A stretch of DNA of 64,000 nucleotides. Origin: Latilactobacillus sakei subsp. sakei DSM 20017 = JCM 1157. GTDB lineage: Bacteria; Bacillota; Bacilli; Lactobacillales; Lactobacillaceae. Numbering within the stretch: position 1 is the stretch's first letter; every line of letters starts with the position of its first letter. Below, piece after piece: positions 43,218 to 55,971 of this stretch. The stretch is from positions 124,001 through 188,000 of the forward strand of contig NZ_AP017929.1 of the NCBI RefSeq assembly GCF_002370355.1. The letters run 5' to 3'. Position numbers and translations under genes: made by a program. The notes under the pieces were generated by a model. The model ran no database searches. It saw only the letters and a list, made by a program, of their open reading frames with translations, and was not told where the DNA came from.

Positions 43218-43671
43218 GCCAAATTGGCACACTACTTCTTTTTCTTGTAATATCCGCTAGAATTTGTGCAAACATAAAGCCAACTGCAATTGCGCCGGCC
43301 ACCATAATGACTGAAATACTCTGCGTCACAGCCTGTGAGATGTTCCCTAAAACAAGATTCCGAACCGCCCGATAAGCTGTTCCACCGGGCACTAATGGTA
43401 CCAGTCCCGGGATATTGAAAATAATAACGGGCATGCGTTTGTAACGGGCCAAAATACTCCCGACAATGCCGACGGCTAACGCACCAAATAAATTAGCCAT
43501 CATCCGACCACTACCAAGATTGAACAACACCCAGTAAACTTGCCAGCCGAGCATGCCAGCAATCCCACACCAAACTAATGCTCGGCGCGGTAAATTAATA
43601 CAGATTCCAAAGGCGACCGTTGAAAAATAACTAAAGATCGCTTGGACAATAAACTGTAGCCAATATGGCAT
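43204..43671 (-). CDS. Threonine/serine exporter, ThrE C-terminal half (YjjB-like)
   Basis: This 155-residue membrane protein has about five helices and the segment IFNIPGLVPLVPGGTAYRAV, typical of the DUF3815/ThrE_2 family. Corynebacterial ThrE is one protein; in lactobacilli it is split as here into this half and a DUF1212 half encoded just upstream. AAGGTGG lies before the ATG. The pair would export threonine, serine or small metabolites. Confidence 0.88.
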   Translation of the reverse strand: MPYWLQFIVQAIFSYFSTVAFGICINLPRRALVWCGIAGMLGWQVYWVLFNLGSGRMMANLFGALAVGIVGSILARYKRMPVIIFNIPGLVPLVPGGTAYRAVRNLVLGNISQAVTQSISVIMVAGAIAVGFMFAQILADITRKRSSVPIWLSRH

Positions 43672-43688
43672 ACGTCACACCACCTTCA

Positions 43689-44447
43689 TTAAATTAAAAA
43701 TCTAAAGATTAACGCAATCCCAGTCCCAATCGCAAAGGCACTTAAAAGCGCCTCAACACCACGGACCATTCCGGATAATAAGTGTCCGGCCAACATATCT
43801 CGAATTGAATTCGTAATTGCCACACCAGGCACAAGTGGCATCACGGCCCCGATAATAATGTTATCAAGATCGACCCCTAGGTGCCACTTCGTTAATAAGT
43901 AAGCTGACACGCCAATTGAAACGGCCCCTAAAAACTCGCCGATAAACCGAATGCTAGTCAAACGGTTTATTTCAGAGAAAACGGCATAACCTAATGCCCC
44001 CACTAAAGCCGCTGGTAATAAATCAGCCCAGTCATATTCACCGGAAAAAATAATCATTAATAGCGCTGATACAAAGGCCGCCGCAATAATTTGAATCCAT
44101 AATGGAAAATACGGCGTATGTTGGTCAATTTGTTTCAAGCGGGTACTCAACTGATCTAACGTAATCTCCTTTGTCGCAAACTGTCGCGAAGCTGTATTGA
44201 CATTTTCAACTTTTTCTAAGTTAATCGTACGCACTGCAACTGATTCCAATTGCACATAAGGTTGATTTTCGATCCCGATAAATAAGCCAGTCGGTGTCGT
44301 AAAGACCACACTCTTTTGAATACCGGCATTATAAGCAATTCGATTCATCGTATCTTCAACTCGGTACATTTCAGAACCACTTTCGATCATGATGCGCCCC
44401 GCAATTAAGCAGGTTTCTAGAATTTTATTTTTTTGTGCAATTTTCAT
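43689..44447 (-). CDS. Threonine/serine exporter, ThrE N-terminal half (YjjP-like)
   Basis: The protein of about 252 residues has an N-terminal soluble domain of about 115 residues (CLIAGRIMIESGSEMYRVEDTMNRIA, the DUF1212 signature). Five hydrophobic helices follow, with VMPLVPGVAITNSIRDML. It is the partner of the gene 18 bp downstream. The ATG at 44447 is preferred over an upstream GTG because GTGAGGG forms its ribosome binding site. Confidence 0.9.
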   Translation of the reverse strand: MKIAQKNKILETCLIAGRIMIESGSEMYRVEDTMNRIAYNAGIQKSVVFTTPTGLFIGIENQPYVQLESVAVRTINLEKVENVNTASRQFATKEITLDQLSTRLKQIDQHTPYFPLWIQIIAAAFVSALLMIIFSGEYDWADLLPAALVGALGYAVFSEINRLTSIRFIGEFLGAVSIGVSAYLLTKWHLGVDLDNIIIGAVMPLVPGVAITNSIRDMLAGHLLSGMVRGVEALLSAFAIGTGIALIFRFLI

Positions 44448-44569
44448 ACAAACCCTCACTCAATTCTTTTCTCAATATCTCCATCATAACTTGTTTAAAC
44501 TTAAATAGAAACAACAAATCTGATTAAAAATTGCTCATAGAGCCCCTCATTCTTCCCCATCTATGTTAA

Positions 44570-44680
44570 TCTAGTAGGGAAGCAACATTTATAGCACCTA
44601 TTCGAATACGTACTGCGAGAGCTACGTTTATGACGGGCTATTTTTTTGGACTTTTTTCCAGCTTATCTAGGAGGGTTTTC
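44570..44680 (+). promoter_or_regulatory. Candidate attenuator leader of the MFS efflux gene
   Basis: An extended -10-like TGTTAATCT precedes a leader that folds as ATAGC..CC/GG.GCTAT. This encloses ACGTA/TACGT and the small palindrome TATTCGAATA, followed at once by seven Ts (44641-44647). A terminator-like structure 34 bp before the start codon of an efflux gene suggests ligand- or ribosome-controlled attenuation. I cannot assign a riboswitch class. Confidence 0.45.
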
Positions 44681-45862
44681 ATGCATTATTCAAAATCAAG
44701 GATCATCTGGCTATCCGTTCTACTCGGCTCTTTGAGCGCTTATGGTCCATTATTAGTCGATATGTATTTACCGGCATTTCCAATTATGGAGTCTGATTTT
44801 CACACTTCCGCTTCCATGATTCAGATCAGTTTAACAATGTGTTTAGCCGGTTTGGCAATTGGTCCCATTTTCATGGGGGCCTGGAGTGATCGCGTCGGTC
44901 GCAAAAAGCCGTTGGTGATTGGGACATCACTGGCTATTATCGCTTGTTTTCTATCACTTGTTACACATAATATCTGGTTATTCTTTTTACTTAGATTTAT
45001 CCAAGGACTTGCAAGTTCTGCTGGCCAAGTTGTCACCCGGGCCGTTGCCAAGGATCTCTTTAACGGCAAACAACTAACTAAGTTTATCGCATTATTGATG
45101 GCCGTTAACGGGATTTTCCCAATTATTTCACCATTAATTGGTAGTCTACTATTACGGTATACTTCCTGGCAAGGTATCTTCGGTTTCATCGGTTGTACCG
45201 GCCTGCTCTTATTACTCGGTTTAATTTTCGGATTTAAAGAAACGCACAAGTTATCCCCAGCCGATCAAAAGGCAACCAGTACCCGACTCAATGTTCAAAC
45301 AGTCTTTAAAGACCGTCCTTTTATCTGTTTCGTACTTATCCAAGGGCTCGTCTACGGTGCAATGTTCTGTTATATTTCTGGCTCTAGTTTTATGTTACAA
45401 AACGTCTTTTCACTTTCGAAGTCAACTTTTAGTCTCATCTACGGGATTAATGGCATTGGGATTATCCTAATGGCAGAATTATCAACCGTTTTGATTAACC
45501 GGTTCACCGAATTAGAACAACTAAAGTTAGGCCTTATCGGTGGGCTCATCGGTGGCTTCTGCATTTTAATCAGTGGCTTAGGCCCTAACAAACTTTGGTT
45601 GGCATTGATTGGTTTATTCCTAGTCGTTTCAACCCTTGGTCTTATCAATGCCGTTGTCACCTCATTAGCACTTCAACGACAGGGCAAGCAAGCCGGTATC
45701 GCTTCATCCGTTTTAGGATTAGGCATGTATGTCTTTGGTATTTTCTTATCACCACTTGTCGGTATCATGGGTAGTTACACTTACCTCCCATTAGCCGTTC
45801 TTATCTTACTCTGCGAATTTAGCGCATTATTACTTTATCGCTATGTCCGTCGTATTGTTTAA
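44681..45862 (+). CDS. Bcr/CflA-type MFS drug efflux transporter
   Basis: This 393-residue, 12-helix major facilitator has the motif A-like GAWSDRVGRKKPL between helices 2 and 3. The N-terminal YGPLLVDMYLPAFP is typical of Bcr/CflA exporters, and motif C-like residues follow in helix 5. AGGAGGG lies just before the ATG at 44681. A longer in-frame start would sit inside the leader hairpin. Bicyclomycin or other drug specificity is not predictable. Confidence 0.9.
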   Translation: MHYSKSRIIWLSVLLGSLSAYGPLLVDMYLPAFPIMESDFHTSASMIQISLTMCLAGLAIGPIFMGAWSDRVGRKKPLVIGTSLAIIACFLSLVTHNIWLFFLLRFIQGLASSAGQVVTRAVAKDLFNGKQLTKFIALLMAVNGIFPIISPLIGSLLLRYTSWQGIFGFIGCTGLLLLLGLIFGFKETHKLSPADQKATSTRLNVQTVFKDRPFICFVLIQGLVYGAMFCYISGSSFMLQNVFSLSKSTFSLIYGINGIGIILMAELSTVLINRFTELEQLKLGLIGGLIGGFCILISGLGPNKLWLALIGLFLVVSTLGLINAVVTSLALQRQGKQAGIASSVLGLGMYVFGIFLSPLVGIMGSYTYLPLAVLILLCEFSALLLYRYVRRIV

Positions 45863-45872
45863 GCTTAACAAA

Positions 45873-45912
45873 ATAAAAGGCGAGACGTCCATTTGGATGT
45901 CTCGCCTTTTAT
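45873..45912. terminator. Bidirectional rho-independent terminator
   Basis: The perfect stem AAAAGGCGAGACGTCC/GGATGTCTCGCCTTTT lies between the converging MFS and thioredoxin genes. Confidence 0.88.
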
Positions 45913-46248
45913 TTAGCCTTCATGATTAGATTCTGCTATCTTCTTATCTAAATACCGTTTTAATTTTTCTTTAGGGAAAGCACCAGTTACTTTTTCAGCT
46001 GCCTTACCTTTTTTAAAAATTAATAAGGTTGGTACGGATTGAATATCATATCGTTCTGCTAATTCAGGTTGATCTTCAACATCCACCATCCCGAGCTTAA
46101 ATGCGTCATTAGAAGCTGCATGCAATTCTTGAATCATTGGTGTCATGATTTTACAAGGCATACACCAATCCGCCCAAAAGTCTAAAATAACTAACGGTTT
46201 TTCAGCAACAAAGGCCTCTATATTGTTAGCTGTAATTGTTTGAGTCAT
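45913..46248 (-). CDS. trxA: Thioredoxin
   Basis: This 111-residue thioredoxin-fold protein has the active site WADWCMPCK at about residues 26-34. The usual CGPC is replaced by CMPC. The cis-proline lies in VPTLLIFKKGK. It reduces protein disulfides with thioredoxin reductase. The Met in the CxxC is unusual for TrxA and could shift redox potential or partner choice. GAAAGGA precedes the start. It lies downstream of the rRNA operon terminator. Confidence 0.92.
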   Translation of the reverse strand: MTQTITANNIEAFVAEKPLVILDFWADWCMPCKIMTPMIQELHAASNDAFKLGMVDVEDQPELAERYDIQSVPTLLIFKKGKAAEKVTGAFPKEKLKRYLDKKIAESNHEG

Positions 46249-46281
46249 TATTTTTTCCTTTCTAATTAAAATATAACTAAC

Positions 46282-46315
46282 AAAAAAGGCTGAACCTGAG
46301 GTTCAACCTTTTTAA
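46282..46315 (-). terminator. Rho-independent terminator of the rRNA operon
   Basis: The stem AAAGGTTGAACCT/AGGTTCAGCCTTT is followed by a T-run on the minus strand just after 5S rRNA. Confidence 0.85.
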
Positions 46316-46318
46316 ATT

Positions 46319-46435
46319 GCGTGGCAACGTCCTATCCTCGCAGGTAGTTTCCCACCAACTACTATCGGCGCTAAGAAGCTTAACTACTGTGTTCGACATG
46401 GGAACAGGTGTATCCTTCTTGCTATCGCCACCACA
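46319..46435 (-). rRNA. rrf: 5S ribosomal RNA
   Basis: The 117-nt minus-strand sequence begins TGTGGTGGCGATAGC and contains ACCTGTTCCCATGTCGAACACAG. It ends with complementary GTTGCCACGC. Confidence 0.97.
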
Positions 46436-46524
46436 CTATTTTGTGTTTTCGCACTGAGAAGAACTTCGTTCTCTCAAAACTGCATAATAAGTAATATTTT
46501 CATTTCAAAAGCCAAACATTGCAC

Positions 46525-51245
<4,721 letters not shown>

Positions 51246-51395
51246 AAGTTTGTAGCTCTTGTTTTGTTACTTAATTTATTTGCTAGCGAAATTGACTTCG
51301 CAAATATGTTGTGCCCCGAAGGGCGACCCTACACATTTGGTTTATCAAAACTTTGTTCAGTTTTCAAAGATCTACTGCGTTGAAACAGCTTCTTA

Positions 51396-51424
51396 ATTAT
51401 ATCATGTAATCAATCATCTGTCAA
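51396..51424 (-). promoter_or_regulatory. rRNA operon promoter P2
   Basis: Perfect TTGACA, a 17-bp spacer and perfect TATAAT on the minus strand, about 150 bp before 16S. Confidence 0.92.
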
Positions 51425-51583
51425 ACACTTTTAAAAATTATTTATTACTTAGAAGTTATAGCTCCGTAAGCAACATATAATATGTTATCACGATTAGAAT
51501 TAAATAACAAGTGTTTTTCAAAAACATTTTAATTATTTATTTCCTTACTCATTACTGAGCTGCTCGCTTTTGACAACTTTTAT

Positions 51584-51612
51584 ATCTTATCAACTTAATA
51601 CGGCTAGGTCAA
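51584..51612 (-). promoter_or_regulatory. rRNA operon promoter P1
   Basis: TTGACC, a 17-bp spacer and TAAGAT on the minus strand. A further TTGTTA-17-TAACAT between P1 and P2 (about 51484-51512) is a weaker candidate. The rest of the 51246-51710 gap holds only AT-rich leader sequence. Confidence 0.7.
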
Positions 51613-51710
51613 GCACTTATTACTAAAAAATTGATTAAATGATTAATTTATTCCTATAAGCATTAAATCCAACTAATACCTTCTATATAAAATTCTACTA
51701 AGTGGGACAC

Positions 51711-51755
51711 AAAAAGGGCGTTAGAACAACTTATCGTTGTTCTAACGCCCTTCAT
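51711..51755 (-). terminator. Rho-independent terminator after the aspartate decarboxylase gene
   Basis: The 15-bp perfect stem GGGCGTTAGAACAAC/GTTGTTCTAACGCCC is followed by Ts on the minus strand. Confidence 0.9.
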
Positions 51756-51761
51756 TACACC

Positions 51762-53369
51762 TTATTGTGCTTTAGATTGCAAGTATTCAGTATAGTAGCT
51801 TGCCAGTAAGTCAGAAATCCGACCGCCGACTGTTTCATAGTCCTTATCTGGACGGTTAGCAAGTGAGATTCTTAAATACCCCGCCTTGGTTCCCATCCCA
51901 GCACCATCCATTACAACAACCCCATATTCCGCTGCGAGTCGCCATTCAAATGCTAAATGATTACAGTTTTGTTCCAAGTAAGCTCTGAAATCTTTAGAGT
52001 ATTTCGACTCTGCTAACTTATAGATACTAAAAACAGTGTAGTATTCCGCATTTTCTTCGGTTGTCTTAACGACTAACCCAAGCGATTCCCAAAAGGCCTT
52101 ATATCGATGACTTACAATTTCCTTAGATGCTGTCACATACGGATCTTCTCTGCCTTCGTAAATCAGGTTCGTCAAACTAAAAAGCGCCATTGTGATCTGT
52201 TGTGGTGTTGATAAGCCAGCTGCATGGTATAACCCGATGTTTCGACTATCCGCTACCGTTCGATCGATAAAACTCATTTCATGTGGCTTATTTGTGACGT
52301 ACGAATACCGTTTCCGGAAAGCTTCTCTAATAACAGGATCTTCTGCTGTCATTTCTTCAATCAACTTATCGAAAATGTTATCGTCGTGCATTGCGATTAA
52401 ACCAATCCGTTGACCGGTTGCCCCGTATAATTTAGAGAATGAGTACACTAACAATGTATTATGTGGCACAACTGAATAGATGGTTTTAAAATCATCGACA
52501 AACGTCCCATAAACATCATCCGTAATAATCACGAGGTTCGGATTGGCTTCAACAACTTCCTTCAACTTATCTAGCGCATGGTCACTAAAAGCTCTAGAGG
52601 TTGGGTTGGTTGGGTTCACCACGAAAAAGGCTTTAACATTTGGATCCTTCAACTCTTCAAATTTATGATCGACCAATTGCCAGTCATCAGATTCATCAGA
52701 ACTAACGTTAAACTCTTGTAGTTTAAATTCATTTAGTTCTGGAATCTGCAAGTACGGTGTAAAGATTGGCGTATTAATCGCAATCGTATCACCCGCCTCT
52801 AAAATATGGCTGACCTTTAGTTCATTAAAAAGATAGACCATCGCAGCTGTCCCACCTTCAGTTGGAAAGACCTTTGTCTTGTCTGATAGATGTTCACCGC
52901 GATAGAGATTTACTTCTAGATACCGATTTAAAATCTTTTCAACATTCACTAAGCTGCGTGATGGTTCTGGATAATGGTTGCCAATAACGCCATCGACCCA
53001 TTCAAAGACAAGTTCATCTTGATTGATATGCATGACGTCTCGGGTATAAGCCAAAGCCTGCTTCAAAAAAGCATCCACCGGATTATCACCATCTAAGAAC
53101 TGATTGAAGCATTCCGCGATACCTGTTTGATCGGTGTAGCCAGCAAGATTGCCATCGTCTAAGTTAATTGTTTGTAAGGATTCTTTCATCCCAAATTCAA
53201 CAATCCGATTAAAGGCAAATCTTGCTTGTGTATTAATCCAATTCGGATTGCCGCGCCCGACATTAATCGCCCGTAAACCGCGACTGTTTGTCAGTGCATA
53301 TTTATAAAAGAGTGCTGCGACTTCAAAGTTCGACATCTGGGTTAATTTTGTTACATCAATTTTATCCAT
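51762..53369 (-). CDS. aspD: Bifunctional aspartate transaminase / aspartate 4-decarboxylase
   Basis: This PLP enzyme of about 535 residues (fold type I) converts aspartate to alanine plus CO2. It has the PLP-lysine motif YSFSKLYGATGQRIG, the conserved NPTNPTSR and ITDDVYGTF, and the extra length typical of AspD compared with plain aminotransferases. With the AspT antiporter such enzymes generate proton motive force, but no aspT gene is adjacent. The start MDKIDV is used, with GGAGG 4 nt upstream. A start at 53402 is possible. Confidence 0.9.
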   Translation of the reverse strand: MDKIDVTKLTQMSNFEVAALFYKYALTNSRGLRAINVGRGNPNWINTQARFAFNRIVEFGMKESLQTINLDDGNLAGYTDQTGIAECFNQFLDGDNPVDAFLKQALAYTRDVMHINQDELVFEWVDGVIGNHYPEPSRSLVNVEKILNRYLEVNLYRGEHLSDKTKVFPTEGGTAAMVYLFNELKVSHILEAGDTIAINTPIFTPYLQIPELNEFKLQEFNVSSDESDDWQLVDHKFEELKDPNVKAFFVVNPTNPTSRAFSDHALDKLKEVVEANPNLVIITDDVYGTFVDDFKTIYSVVPHNTLLVYSFSKLYGATGQRIGLIAMHDDNIFDKLIEEMTAEDPVIREAFRKRYSYVTNKPHEMSFIDRTVADSRNIGLYHAAGLSTPQQITMALFSLTNLIYEGREDPYVTASKEIVSHRYKAFWESLGLVVKTTEENAEYYTVFSIYKLAESKYSKDFRAYLEQNCNHLAFEWRLAAEYGVVVMDGAGMGTKAGYLRISLANRPDKDYETVGGRISDLLASYYTEYLQSKAQ

Positions 53370-53462
53370 ATGACCTCCGCCAATATTAGTTAAGTTAGTC
53401 ATTTATCCCCATAAGCTTAACACTTGTCTGTTATAGATACAGTATATATTAAAAATAAATCA

Positions 53463-55007
53463 TCAAGATTTAATCAAGGACTCAACATCTAACACTTTAT
53501 CGATCCAATCGCCTTGGTAAAAGTCCTCTTCATGGGTCACTAGCAAGACGCCACCCTCAAATTCTTGGATGGCTTTGCGCAATGCGTTCTTCGTATCATC
53601 GTCTAAATGGTTCGTTGGTTCATCTAATAGAAGGAAGTTACTTGAGGTTAGGAGCAATTCGGCAATTTTAACCTTTGATTGCTCGCCACCGCTGAGTTGT
53701 TTCAACGGCTTCATCGCTTCTTCAGCAGTTAGTCCTGTCCGGGATAATACTTGGCGAAGTTCCTTTTGCTTTTGTTCTGGATATTCGCCCTGTAAATATT
53801 GGAGTGGGGTTGCCATATTGTTAGGCCACTTTAAGTCCTGCTTGAAGTAACCAAACTTCACCGTGCTAGCAATTTCAAAATCACCGCTAATTGCTGGAAT
53901 TTCTTTAATGATGGTTTTAATCAATGTCGACTTACCAATCCCATTAAACCCTTTGAGCACCACTTTTTGATCCCGACCAATTGAGAAGTTTAAGGCTGGC
54001 AATAACGCATTTTCGTAACCAATCTCTAGATCATTGGTCGTCAATAGAATCTGACTGGCTGTTACGTGGTATGGGAAACGGAAGTTAGCCTTCACGCGAT
54101 TACTTGGGGGTGTCAAAATATCCATATGAGCTAATTGCTTTTCACGACTCTTGGCAATTGTTGACCGTGAACCAGCTTTATACTTACGGATATAAGCCTT
54201 TGTCTTTTCAATTTTCTTTTGTTGATTCTCATAAGCCTTCATATAGCTAGCTTGGTTATCGGCTTTTTGGCGGAAAGCCTGTTGGAGCGTTCCGGTATAT
54301 TTGGTAATCTTCCCAAATTCGATGTCGGCAATACAGGTTGTTACCCGTTCCAAGAAATCATAATCATGGGAGATTGTAATGAAGGCCCCTTCGAAGTTAT
54401 TCAAATAATCACTGAGCCAATCGATATGATTGGTATCCAAATAATTGGTTGGTTCATCCAATAACAACATATCCGGTTCTTCTAATAGTAACTTCGCTAA
54501 AATAATCTTCGACCGCTGACCCCCACTAAGTTGTGAAACGTCATGGTCCATCCCTAGCGCATCAATCCCTAAACCAGTCGCAACTTGCATAACCCGCGTA
54601 TCAATTTCATAGAAGTTTTTAGCTTCAAGAAGTTCTTGAATTGCCCCCGCTTTTTCGAGTAGTTGGTCATCTAAACTCGTTGCGTAGTCGGCGTAGTATT
54701 GACTCATTCGTTCTTCCTGAGCATACAAATCCGCAAAGGCCGTTTTTAAGAATTCAAAAATGGATAGGCCTGGCGCTAATTTGGCATATTGATCCAAATA
54801 ACCAATCTTAATGTTCTTTTGCCAGGTTACTTTACCCTCATCTGGTAAAATAGCGCCTGTTAAAATATTAATCAAGGTACTTTTACCGACCCCATTTTGG
54901 CCAGTAATCCCCATGTGTTCGCCTTTATTGACTTGGAACCCGGCATCATCATAAAGTTGTTTGTCTAAAAATTGTTGACTTAGTCCTTCGACTTTTAAAA
55001 TACTCAT
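53463..55007 (-). CDS. ABC-F family ribosome-associated ATPase
   Basis: This 514-residue protein has two ATPase domains and no membrane segments. Walker A GQNGVGKST lies near residue 36 and the signature LSGGQRSK near 160. Walker B LLLDEPTNYLD follows. The interdomain linker (about residues 240-310, KAYENQQKKIEKTKAYIRKYK) reaches the ribosomal E/P site. The second Walker A GFNGIGKST lies near residue 354, with LSGGEQSK after it. There is no C-terminal extension. Its long leader with a terminator and a short peptide resembles attenuation-controlled antibiotic-resistance ABC-F genes. Housekeeping EttA/YbiT-like roles remain possible. Confidence 0.92.
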   Translation of the reverse strand: MSILKVEGLSQQFLDKQLYDDAGFQVNKGEHMGITGQNGVGKSTLINILTGAILPDEGKVTWQKNIKIGYLDQYAKLAPGLSIFEFLKTAFADLYAQEERMSQYYADYATSLDDQLLEKAGAIQELLEAKNFYEIDTRVMQVATGLGIDALGMDHDVSQLSGGQRSKIILAKLLLEEPDMLLLDEPTNYLDTNHIDWLSDYLNNFEGAFITISHDYDFLERVTTCIADIEFGKITKYTGTLQQAFRQKADNQASYMKAYENQQKKIEKTKAYIRKYKAGSRSTIAKSREKQLAHMDILTPPSNRVKANFRFPYHVTASQILLTTNDLEIGYENALLPALNFSIGRDQKVVLKGFNGIGKSTLIKTIIKEIPAISGDFEIASTVKFGYFKQDLKWPNNMATPLQYLQGEYPEQKQKELRQVLSRTGLTAEEAMKPLKQLSGGEQSKVKIAELLLTSSNFLLLDEPTNHLDDDTKNALRKAIQEFEGGVLLVTHEEDFYQGDWIDKVLDVESLIKS

Positions 55008-55032
55008 TGTCTCTTCCTACTTTCTTTCCAAT

Positions 55033-55066
55033 AAAAAAACAGGGATAGCATATAGCTACCCCTGTC
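55033..55066 (-). terminator. Leader terminator (attenuator) of the ABC-F gene
   Basis: The stem ACAGGGGTAGC/GCTATCCCTGT with seven Ts lies 26 bp before the ABC-F start codon on the same strand. Confidence 0.85.
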
Positions 55067-55287
55067 GCGATTACAATCACTGACTTTATCGACCGCCATC
55101 TATAAAAGACACCACAAAATAAGCAACCTAAAAGTCGCACATTATCGTGAGCATTCTTCTATAGATGACTTTTAATCAATATTAGGCTCTACACGCTGTG
55201 TCATCTGCAAATGTGTAGAGCAAAGCTTCATAATTAATGGTCGTTCGATTGTCATTGTTCTCGACACCTTTTCAATAAGTTAGGTTA
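55067..55287 (-). promoter_or_regulatory. ABC-F attenuator leader
   Basis: The leader holds three further stems: GCTCTACAC/GTGTAGAGC (55186-55221, inside the leader ORF), AAAAGTC/GACTTTT (55167-55173 with 55130-55136, including the leader stop codon) and CATCTATA/TATAGATG (55160-55167 with 55097-55104). The last two share bases, so they cannot form fully together. That layout fits ribosome-mediated transcription attenuation upstream of the terminator. Confidence 0.7.
55172..55255 (-). CDS. 27-residue leader peptide of the ABC-F gene
   Basis: An ATG with AAAGGTG upstream opens a 27-codon frame (MTIERPLIMKLCSTHLQM..., ending EPNID) that stops exactly where the alternative hairpins begin. It lies between a promoter (55288-55316) and the leader terminator. 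Antibiotic-arrested translation of such peptides is known to switch the leader fold for several ABC-F and erm genes. The peptide itself is predicted, and no homologue is recalled. Confidence 0.6.
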   Translation of the reverse strand: MTIERPLIMKLCSTHLQMTQRVEPNID

Positions 55288-55316
55288 ATGTTAACACAGT
55301 TCTAATGCGGAAGCAA
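55288..55316 (-). promoter_or_regulatory. Promoter of the ABC-F leader
   Basis: TTGCTT, a 17-bp spacer and TAACAT on the minus strand, placing the transcript start near 55280, some 25 nt before the leader ORF. Confidence 0.6.
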
Positions 55317-55322
55317 AACCGC

Positions 55323-55673
55323 TCAGCCTACCCGATCGCGTAGCTTAGCCAATAATTCCGCACGTTTCCGCCGTGGAATAATCAATCGTAAATCACCACG
55401 AATAATAGGATAGTCCTTGGCATTCCCGTGCATCAATTCAGCTAAATCCTTGCTGTCCAAACCTTGATTGATAACCTCAATTTTAATCATTTCGGCTAAA
55501 TAGGTACTATAAAAAGTGTTATAGCCTAGATAGAGTCCAATAATGACACTCGCTAAAATTGAAAGCCACAAACTAACGTGTAAAATACTGTACAAAATTA
55601 ACATGCCACAGATGATTGAAATCACTGCAGCGACAATTCCTAATATGACTGTATGTCTTGGGGCATCTTTCAT
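55323..55673 (-). CDS. Small membrane protein with basic C-terminal domain, unknown function
   Basis: This protein of about 116 residues has two N-terminal transmembrane segments (about residues 10-30 and 33-55). A charged cytoplasmic tail ends in LRLIIPRRKRAELLAKLRDRV. GAAGG lies 8 nt before the ATG at 55673. No family is recognised. It lies directly upstream of the ABC-F leader on the same strand, without a visible terminator between. Confidence 0.7.
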   Translation of the reverse strand: MKDAPRHTVILGIVAAVISIICGMLILYSILHVSLWLSILASVIIGLYLGYNTFYSTYLAEMIKIEVINQGLDSKDLAELMHGNAKDYPIIRGDLRLIIPRRKRAELLAKLRDRVG

Positions 55674-55971
55674 GTGCGCCACCTTCTTCTTAAATAATCA
55701 ATAATAATCCTAATATAGCGGAGTTGCGCTCAAGAAGCAATCAAAAATTAACCGCTTCCTTCTATTACTATTATACTGAATTACGCAGCACTTTAGCAGT
55801 TAAATGACTTAAAAATTGCTTAAATAGTCATCCGCCTTTAGTAAAATGGGATTCTAGCTATTGTAAAAATTATGTATATATTGTAAATTTTTCTGTTTTT
55901 ATCGCCAAAAACAGTCTAGAATTGGAATAGTGCTTTTTTAATCTTAATATAAAGAGGATAACTTAAACGAT
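55674..55971. promoter_or_regulatory. Divergent intergenic region upstream of the permease gene
   Basis: This is 298 bp of AT-rich DNA without an ORF. A plus-strand TTGGAA-17-TAATAT (55922-55950) could be the permease promoter. The following AAAGAGG lies about 14 nt before the ATG, longer than the usual spacing. Nothing else is recognised. Confidence 0.4.

Noticed and set aside
54949-55140. 63-codon frame entering the ABC-F gene from its leader
   Set aside because: It starts at a GTG without a ribosome binding site, spans the terminator and overlaps the ABC-F start in another frame. The 27-codon leader ORF upstream fits far better.
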